Position numbers and translations under genes: made by a program. This document shows, in pieces, positions 5,709-6,191 of a stretch of 6,191 nucleotides of DNA (position 1 is its first letter; each line of letters begins with the position of its first letter). The stretch is from positions 1 through 6,191 of the forward strand of contig JAGWIL010000102.1 in the NCBI GenBank assembly GCA_028866335.1, given 5' to 3'. This stretch comes from Rhodospirillales bacterium. GTDB taxonomy: Bacteria > Pseudomonadota > Alphaproteobacteria > Acetobacterales > Acetobacteraceae. The notes under the pieces are model-generated. The model worked only from the letters and a program-made list of their open reading frames with translations, searched no databases and had not been told where the DNA came from.

Positions 5709-5772
5709 GCAGGCGTTATGCACTGCGGGAGTTGCTTGCCTCGGCCCCGCCTTGTTGGAAGGAGATCGGCGG
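5702..5772 (+). promoter_or_regulatory. Likely expression platform of the fluoride riboswitch, including the crcB ribosome-binding site
   Basis: The 3' strand of the aptamer can instead pair downstream: CTCCTGCAG (5704-5712) with CTGCGGGAG (5723-5731), nine pairs with one G-U, plus an inner GC/GC (5713-5714 with 5720-5721). This excludes the aptamer pseudoknot. Only a short, interrupted T run follows (TTGCTT, 5732-5737), so it is a poor intrinsic terminator. Further helices can form: GCGGG (5725-5729) with CCCGC (5746-5750), CCGCC (5747-5751) with GGCGG (5768-5772), and CCTT (5750-5753) with AAGG (5759-5762). The last two enclose or cover the AAGGAG ribosome-binding site (5759-5764). This points to control of translation. 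The pairings are seen in the sequence; the mechanism is inferred. Confidence 0.6.
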
Positions 5773-6191
5773 ATGTTTCAAACCCTGCTCGTTGCCCTCG
5801 GCGGCGCCATCGGTAGTGTTGGGCGATACTGGCTGGCCATGGCCGCAATTTCCATCAGCCGGAACCTGCCGCTGGGCACCATCATCATCAACATTCTCGG
5901 CTCATTCGCCATTGGGTTTTTTGGCTCGCTCACGCTGAGCCATGGCCGGTTTCCGGCACCTGAATCCGCTCGTATTTTCTTCATGGTCGGCATTTGCGGC
6001 GGTTTCACCACGTTTTCCTCCTTCAGCCTGCAAACGCTGGATCTGTTGCGTGGCGGCGCCGTGGGCCGGGCCATGTTGAACATCGTTATCTCAGTGGTGT
6101 TTTGCCTGCTGGCCGTGGCGGCGGGTTACGCGCTGGGCTCTCATCTCAGTGGCGCGCCAACGCAGCTTAGCCAAAGTGCTGCCCAAACCAT
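5773..6191 (+). CDS. crcB: CrcB/Fluc fluoride ion channel (3' end cut by window)
   Basis: This is a small inner-membrane protein that forms antiparallel dimers and lets fluoride leave the cytoplasm, giving fluoride resistance. The window shows 139 codons without a stop. Members are commonly about 125-130 residues, so nearly all of the gene is present, with a slightly long C-terminal tail. Four hydrophobic segments lie at about 4-25, 34-55, 68-86 and 99-122. Family motifs are [10 protein letters not shown] (10-19), [16 protein letters not shown] (33-48) with the conserved Asn40, and [13 protein letters not shown] (73-85), which holds the phenylalanines and the glycine/threonine turn of the fluoride pore and central sodium site. 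The ATG at 5773 has AAGGAG 8 nt upstream. The fluoride riboswitch just upstream independently supports the function. Confidence 0.95.
   Translation, partial: MFQTLLVALGGAIGSVGRYWLAMAAISISRNLPLGTIIINILGSFAIGFFGSLTLSHGRFPAPESARIFFMVGICGGFTTFSSFSLQTLDLLRGGAVGRAMLNIVISVVFCLLAVAAGYALGSHLSGAPTQLSQSAAQT

Noticed and set aside
5625..5816. Plus-strand open frame of 63 codons over the leader of crcB
   Set aside because: It covers the fluoride aptamer and then runs into crcB in another frame. It has no ribosome-binding site and no protein-like composition.

Overview
The window looks like chromosomal DNA from an alphaproteobacterium, most likely of the Rhodospirillales/Acetobacterales type. The evidence is the gene order bamE (divergent) - DUF177/YceD - rpmF - plsX - fabH - ihfA - MerR-type regulator, which is typical of that class, together with moderately high GC, GC-rich third codon positions and promoter-like boxes resembling the alphaproteobacterial housekeeping type. 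The genus call is inference; no search was possible. I saw no insertion sequence, phage gene, CRISPR array or sign of recent transfer.

Layout. Positions 1-332 (minus strand) carry the N-terminal 110 codons of a BamE-like outer-membrane lipoprotein, cut by the window edge. A 107-bp divergent spacer separates it from a plus-strand cluster: a DUF177/YceD protein (440-979), ribosomal protein L32 (1073-1276), the phosphate acyltransferase PlsX (1332-2384), the condensing enzyme FabH (2377-3360, overlapping plsX by 8 nt), the IHF alpha subunit (3480-3794) and a cysteine-free MerR-family regulator (3807-4421). A tRNA-Pro(GGG) gene with encoded CCA follows (4505-4581), with its own promoter-like sequence. 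Next is a beta-hydroxyacid dehydrogenase-family NADP-type oxidoreductase (4753-5622). Last comes a fluoride riboswitch (5661-5708, with a downstream expression platform) in front of a CrcB/Fluc fluoride channel gene that begins at 5773 and runs off the right edge.

How the parts work together. The central cluster couples ribosome production (YceD-type protein, L32) with membrane lipid synthesis: PlsX makes acyl-phosphate for phospholipids, and FabH starts fatty-acid chains. IHF and the MerR protein form a second transcriptional unit of DNA-binding proteins. The right end is a self-contained fluoride-resistance unit in which the RNA sensor controls the exporter.

The points most worth a second look are: the fluoride riboswitch, whose known ion-core pairings can all be placed on the sequence; a chain of mutually exclusive helices downstream of it that could relay fluoride binding to the crcB ribosome-binding site; two genes (DUF177 and ihfA) whose best promoter puts the transcription start at the ATG, suggesting leaderless mRNAs; and an atypical substrate-loop motif in the oxidoreductase. 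No gene-free stretch exceeds 300 bases. The longest are 4582-4752 (171 nt, nothing recognised apart from the ribosome-binding site at its end) and 5623-5772 (the riboswitch leader).
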